Source of the DNA: Pleurodeles waltl
Lineage: Eukaryota; Chordata; Amphibia; Caudata; Salamandridae
Reading direction: 5' to 3'
DNA length: 64,000 nucleotides
Assembly: GCF_031143425.1 (NCBI RefSeq)
Contig: NC_090448.1
Span: 338,389,177-338,453,176 of the forward strand
Shown in pieces: positions 58,653 through 64,000 of the stretch. The position numbers were made by a program, and so were the translations under genes. The notes beneath the pieces are model-generated. The model worked only from the letters and a program-made list of their open reading frames with translations. It was not told the origin of the DNA and did no database searches. Within the stretch, counting starts at the first letter, position 1. Each line of letters opens with the position of its first letter.

Positions 58653-60059
58653 ATATTACTATTGCTCCCTCTAATAATAGTGGAGTGATGGGGGGAAAAA
58701 AAGGATTAACCTGCTTTACGTTACCTGTCGCTATTTTATAGTGACCTAATCTTCTATTCAGTAGCATTTCTTCAATGGCCTCAACCATGTATCTGTAATA
58801 TAGGATACCGTTAGGGATATTCTATCTTCCTTGAAATGTTACTCTCATACTCCAATTATAAAGCATACTACCTGTAGGCACACTCATCGCACACTCCTAA
58901 TTTCCCCTTTCTCTCAAATTGTCACATTGAGGGGCACCCCCGCAAAGCTCCCAAGTTCACCCAAACTCTGATGCTTTTAAAACATTACAGACACTGATTA
59001 AAGTGCTATGGCGTGTGCACATATTGAAACAACCCCGTCTAGCAGTGCACTGGCTACCCACCTGTCCTGTGCACCCTGCCCCATTGTGACTGAATAAACT
59101 GGTGCCTGTACCTCAGCATAGTAATCTGTACTCCATAAATACACCAGAGTCTGTGTAAGGGGCACAAACATATTGATTTAATTTCTCCTTATGCACAAGG
59201 CTTTCAAAAATACAGGCTTACCTTTTGGGAAACAATTCTCTGAACATGGGGAAACAAACTAGCGTCTGTCTGCTGGGTGTGCCTCCGTTCTCCTAATTAG
59301 TGGTTATCCAACACTGGTTTTACCTTCTTTCCTGCTCCATAAAAATAAACATGTGAAACTGGGGAGGAGCTTGGCAAACTTTACCCGCCATCTTTGAGTG
59401 GGGTTAATCTACTCAGTTCCACCACACGTGATGAACGCTGTGTATTTAAAAATGTTTTTGAAAATTACATAGTAAACCTCAATTGGGAACTACCTCATTA
59501 CCTTCCAGTACATAATGGAGCGTGAGTGCCTCCGATCTCAACATCTAGGGGGTTGCCACTTACAGACATGCCTCGATTCAAATGATCATTCTACTTTCTG
59601 CTTCCCATAAGGCCACTTCTACATGCTGTTTCAGTGGGCCTATATGTGGGACATAACTGCTCCCACCATCTTGAAATATCTTAGAGTGCGAGAATATACT
59701 ACAGTCCCCCCACCCTTTAATGCTATATATATCCTCGACACTTTTACAGATCAAATGACCAGCTCATTCCTTTATTCTCTTAAAAGGCCAGGTGCATACT
59801 TGTACGAACCTTGAGCTCAGTGTGGCTGCATACTTGTCTGTGAGTGTAGACCACTCCCAATCTCCAGCTCCTACGCAGCCTTAATGTATAATGTGGCTAC
59901 ATCCAGACTTAATGTATAATGTGGTTACATTTGGCCTTGATATGAAATTACTACACAATCCATAATGCCGCTTGACTAAAATACCCCTGCTTCTTTAACG
60001 TTTGTTAAACCCAAAGGCATTCTCCCATGAGATCTCACTATTCAACCATTAGTCTTCCC
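58653..60059 (+). other. Intron 3, no recognised gene
   Basis: Non-coding DNA. Two head-to-tail copies of a 28-bp unit (CTTAATGTATAATGTGG...ACAT) lie at about 59879-59936, possibly part of the 3' end of the Penelope-like element to the right. No other feature. Confidence 0.45.
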
Positions 60060-60089
60060 TGCATTAATATCTGATCGATGTTCTGTTAT

Positions 60090-61920
60090 TCACGTAGCCA
60101 CACTACGTCCTGTCCCCCCCCTACATAGCCATCCCCACAGGGGCAGACCACTAAATAAACAACACTGGTAGTTTGTCATTGACTTCAAATATATTGTATA
60201 ACCATTGACAAAAGACACTGGTTCAGTAGCTCCTTTGCATGCCTTAAATTGCATGCATTTGTAATCCCCCAAAAGAGGGTGCTTCCGGTCTATGGTATTC
60301 TGCATGAATGTATTCAGTGTGGGGAAGCGAGATCTTACTACACTGTCTCTAAGATTTCTGTTACATCTATGTGCAGATAAAGGTTTAGGGATTGCTCTTC
60401 CTTGTTTGGCGTCATTATTCAAAGTATGCCACTGAGCATTAGTAATTTGGTACACTTTTTCTTTAAATGCAGTGTGTCTCATAATGCACAATAGTTTGGA
60501 CTCCTTTTGATGAGGCTGTCCATCCAGCAGGTGCTCTCTGACATAAAATCTGGCCCTTTTATACGATTCTCTATCTAATCTCCATGAATATCCTCGAGTC
60601 AGGAATTTTTCTTCCATATTGATGGCCCTGTCATCCTAGTCACCTATGTTGGTGCAATTGCACCCAAGTCTCAAAAACTGACTGAAAGAAATACGGTCTT
60701 TGATTCCTCGGATGGTACCTCCTGAAATGAAGAACGGTGTACTGTGCTGTAGGTTTCACATATAGATAAACTTCCAGTTCACCACTGTTGTGACATATCA
60801 GAATGTCTAAAAACTCTACTTGTTGATTACTGCTGTAGACAATTTTGGGTCACATAAGTCAAGCTGTGTAATAAATTCATTAAATTCCCCTGGTTCCCCT
60901 ACTATGATGAGGAATATATCATCAATATAAGGTGACCAATGGGTGGGTCACTGATTCAAAAAAGGGTGCAGCCTTGTTATGGATGACTTTCTTCAAAGGC
61001 ACTCATGAAGATATTCGCTATGCTGGGCACACAAGATGCACCCATATTGACTCCTTTAGGTTGTTGGTAAAGTTGTCCCTCAAATTCAAAAGTATTTTCT
61101 CTGAGTACAATTTGCAAACATTCAAAGATAAATGTTGTTTGGGTGTCTGCGTGATGTTGTTGCGTGAATTGCTCCACTGCCCTAATTGCTGTTCCTTGGT
61201 AGATGTTACTACACAGGGCCTCAGTATCCAGTGCCACTAAAAGTTCTCTCTCTGAGTTGAATTTAAGTCCTTCTGCCATCCTGATCACATGTCTTCTATC
61301 CTGTATGTAAGATTTAATCATAGGAACTACAGGTCTCAAAAAGGAATCAACGTATTTAGACGGGGGTTCAGTCACAGATCCTATGGTCGTAGCTATTGGT
61401 ATGTATGGAGGGCGTCAAAATGATCTTTATGGATCTTGAGAACTCTGTAAATGCTCTCCATCCACGGACTGGGAAAATTAAGGAAGTCATATTCTTTTTC
61501 GCAAAGGATTCCTGAATTAAGGGCTGAGGTAGTCAGATCTGCTTAGACACTCTTTGTAGGGTCTATCTGCACCTTTATATAATGCTCCCTGTTGTCCAAC
61601 ATGCTTGTCATTTTATCCCTATACTGTTTGGTATTCATTACCACAATCCCTCCACCTTTATCAGACCGTTTAACAGTAATCTCATGATTGGCTTTTTACA
61701 CTAGAAACACTTTTTCCTCATCTTTCTGCAAATTTTCGAGTGGACTTGAAAACAAACAGTACATTCCTTCAGTTTCTTCCTTACCACTTTCTCAGATATA
61801 GCAACCTCTGGCCCTAGTTGTTCTAAAGAGGGAGTAAATGTGGAAGGTAAAGCTAGACTGGATGCATTAAATTCTCTGCTCTCCAAAAGTTCCATACCCT
61901 CAAAAACCTTCTTCAGGCTT
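60090..61920 (-). pseudogene. Penelope-type reverse transcriptase and GIY-YIG endonuclease, broken
   Basis: From the - strand start: KESLKKVFEGMELLESREF (about 61915), KRSDKGGGIVVMNTKQYRDK (about 61680), IYRVLKIHKD (about 61450), EPPSKYVDSFLRPV (about 61370), LVALDTEALCSNIYQG (about 61235), FEGQLYQQPKGVNMGASCVP (about 61060) and the catalytic YIDD (60918-60929). After a thumb-like region (60617-60170) comes CPCGDGYVG (about 60120-60146), the start of the GIY-YIG nuclease. The nuclease is broken by a stop soon after, near 60100. The reading frame changes repeatedly, so it is not functional. Confidence 0.87.
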
Positions 61921-61928
61921 TCTTTACT

Positions 61929-61949
61929 AAAAAAAAAAAAAAAAAAAAA
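61929..61949. repeat. A21 homopolymer
   Basis: Run of 21 A at the left edge of the unrelated block that splits the Penelope-like element. It lies at the side opposite to where a + strand retro-insert would carry its tail. Confidence 0.95.
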
Positions 61950-62590
61950 GAGGAAACTGCGTTGTGGTGGGTTAGACCCTAAAAGAATGGGCAGCCAGAC
62001 GGGTTAGGGCTAGTGATGGGTGTTTTTATTGTTATTTTCTCATGACTGTCACTTAAATGTCCTTATTGTCTCTCCTTGTTTGCGTCCTCTTCGTAACACA
62101 TGTAGTAATTTTCTTTTTTTCCCCTCTTACTTCTTTAGGCTGGCAGACGTAGTCTAGGGTGTCTGCTTTACTCCCACCAGTCCACCTTGTCCAGCCACAC
62201 TCCTCCAGGAACGCGGCCTGGTTGTCGGGTCTGGACTCTTCCTATGTTGACTCTCCAGCCCGGCTCGGGTAGCGTTACTGCTTTGTCCTCGTGTTTTGCC
62301 TTGTTGTGCTCCCCCTCTTCCTCCGTCTAGGGTCCCAGGTCTTCTCTGCTGTGCGTAGCAGACTCCACTGGCTTGGTTCCTGTGTCTTCTTTGCGTCACT
62401 GGCTCTGCTGTCTCTGGTTCCACGTCTTCTTTTCTGTCTTGCCATTCACCGTCGTCTCCTCTTCCTGTTCGCCCTTTTGACCACGTCGACTTCAGAAGCA
62501 GTTATCGCTTCTAGAGGATCGGTTCTCCAGTGTTCCCCAGGGCACCAATAGGGGTTACCCAGGTAACCTGAGCTGCCGGACCATGCCGGA
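61950..62590. other. Unclassified CpG-rich block inside the Penelope-like element
   Basis: About 640 bp that does not read as Penelope protein in any frame I followed, with many CpG and CT-rich parts in contrast with its flanks. The - strand reads a basic, Arg-rich stretch without resemblance to a family. It may be a separate insertion or a poorly conserved spacer of the element. No clear duplication borders it. Confidence 0.4.
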
Positions 62591-63149
62591 GTCGCCCCTG
62601 GAGCTCTGCCATATACATCTTTGAGTAATTCAATTGTATCTGCCCTAGTGTGTGGAACAAACGACAAATCTTTGCTTAAAAGGGATTACATGGCTGGATC
62701 CAGTTTAAAGTTTGGTATATTAAAGATGGGTATATGATTCATTGCCATTCATTGGAGATATTGATGGCTGATGTTGTACTGGATATATCTCCCTCTGAAG
62801 CTGGATTGAAACTGTGGCCTTCTCGGACCCAGTCTTCACCCTCGTCTGGCTAAAGAAGGAGAACCCCTTCATGCTCTTGTTTAAAAAAAATAAATAAAAT
62901 AAAAATAAAAAATAAAAAGTATCCGTCTACCTGTTTTATTGAAATGATGGGAACGACCTCATTTTCTGAATCCAGGGTACCCGAGAAGGTTCACCTTTTT
63001 GGTGTTCCAGTCTGATCTAGAGGAGCGATCATCTTGATATGTACCTTGCTGGTAATAGTGCTCTCTCAAGTAAGGATATGCTCTTTCTCCCCAAAAAGTT
63101 CCAAGGTCTTTTTTCAACTTGCCAGTTTTTTTCTTTATCAAATAGCTAT

Positions 63150-64000
63150 TTTTTTTTTAAATATATTTTTTTTTATTGTTTCAACCAGTAAGATAATACA
63201 ATTGTATTGCCAAATATACATAATTACACAGTTATTTTTCATGCTCTGATTCTAGATACTCTCGTATGTCGTTCGCACTCTCGGCAGTGTAATTGCTATT
63301 GATACATTCGACTAAAATTGTTTGAAAACATTGTAAACATGAGAAGAATATAATGGAGAGGAGGATAGAGATAGATAGAAAGAAAGAGGAGGGGTCGTGA
63401 TTGATGGAGTTGCTTGCGGGGGGGGGGGGCACTGGCGTCTCCCGCTGCAAGAGCCCCACGACAGGAGTGGGCGCAGCGCACCGCATGCTCCCACAGTAGT
63501 TCAGGCACAAAGCGCACGTAGGTGGCATGCCGTCCACGTAGGAGAAGGGAGGGTGGGGGGGAGGAGAGAAGAGTAGGAGAAAAGGGAAGCAAGGGCTGGT
63601 CCCCGGCAATCTGGACGGCTTGTTCCCCACCTTAGGTTTGATTTGATCTAGTGTATCTGCATCTTGTTGTTCACTGCATCCCGCTGTCTTTATATCCCTG
63701 CTGATGAAACTATTCCCTGCTGTGCTCCTTCATTACAGCGTATCCTGGAATATACTGTCACATTTACGTGTATATTCCTATAAGCTGTCTTTTATTGCTT
63801 GTCAGACCTATTTGCTCAGGGGGGGTCGCTTGTAGTCTTTACTTTCCAAAGTTGTCACAAAGAAATTCCAGGAGCGGCTGCAGTGTGTGTGCTTCTGCTT
63901 TTGCCCAGTGTAGCAGCTCTTCTTGCCACTGGTGGGTGCCCTGCGCACTGGGTGGCTTCCAATGCATTGCTATCAGATGTCTATATAGCATAAGCGCTAG
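63150..64000 (+). other. Intron 3, right end of window, unclassified
   Basis: Begins with T-rich sequence (63151-63178), as at the tail of a - strand retro-insert, followed by AT-rich and then G-rich DNA (63415-63430 and 63540-63560). A 3' UTR fragment of another LINE is possible but unproven. The last 400 bases show no recognisable gene. Confidence 0.4.

Larger units (their letters stand above)
60060..63140 (-). mobile_element. Penelope-like retroelement, degenerate
   Basis: A - strand retroelement with a Penelope-type reverse transcriptase and a C-terminal GIY-YIG endonuclease remnant. The N-terminal leader (about 63140-62610) includes WNTKKVNL and LLSKDLSFVPHTRADTIEL. It is separated from the rest by about 620 bp of unrelated CpG-rich DNA (about 61950-62590). 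The ends are approximate. Several frameshifts and stops exist. Penelope-like elements are a distinct retroelement class, related to telomerase by their polymerase. Confidence 0.85.

Overview
The window is a vertebrate genomic segment, almost entirely intron, carrying two consecutive coding exons of an alpha-actinin gene on the + strand (38300-38414 and 38698-38817). The exons encode part of the first calponin-homology (CH1) domain. Residues that separate the paralogues point to the non-muscle gene ACTN4. All other recognisable protein-coding sequence belongs to transposable elements. Huge introns (more than 38 kb before and more than 25 kb after the exon pair) filled with decayed L1, L2/CR1-type LINE, Penelope-like, piggyBac, hAT and LTR elements suggest a large-genome amphibian, most likely a salamander or newt. 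The organism is an inference from repeat content and actinin identity; nothing in the window proves it.

Layout. 1-8650: intron 1 sequence without recognisable genes, with homopolymer and GT microsatellite tracts. 8660-17480: a nested cluster on the - strand. An L2/CR1-type LINE is split by a degenerate L1 (about 9060-16460), and that L1 is split by a 2603-bp solo LTR (10002-12604) with a 5-bp target duplication. 17926-18366: a nearly perfect 320-bp hairpin next to a tRNA-derived SINE. 22050-22529: the 3' end of a second copy of the same LTR, with a 228-bp hAT-type element at its end and a perfect 8-bp target duplication. 25340-25790: a CpG-rich block with a perfect CArG box. 27600-29041: LTR-like sequence on the - strand. 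29081-33524: a TTAA-flanked piggyBac-type element with a broken transposase and two internal tandem arrays (about 360 bp and about 160 bp periods). 33529-38299: rest of intron 1 with an (AT)31 tract.

38300-38817: ACTN4 exons 2 and 3 around a 283-bp intron. 38818 onward is intron 3. It holds a near-full-length but dead L1 (42695 to about 49690, - strand), a complete LTR retrotransposon (52533-58647, + strand), a Penelope-like element (about 60060-63140, - strand) and unclassified sequence to the end.

The most notable object is the LTR retrotransposon. Its reverse transcriptase is of Ty3/Gypsy type, but the integrase lies upstream of it (gag, protease, integrase, reverse transcriptase, RNase H), which is the copia-like order of the Gmr1-like group. 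Its gag has a SCAN-like segment. Its LTRs differ at roughly 13 substitutions plus one indel over about 914 bp and it has a perfect 5-bp target duplication, so it inserted fairly recently; yet its coding region has several breaks, so this copy is not expected to act alone. No RNA genes, CRISPR arrays or prokaryotic features were seen.
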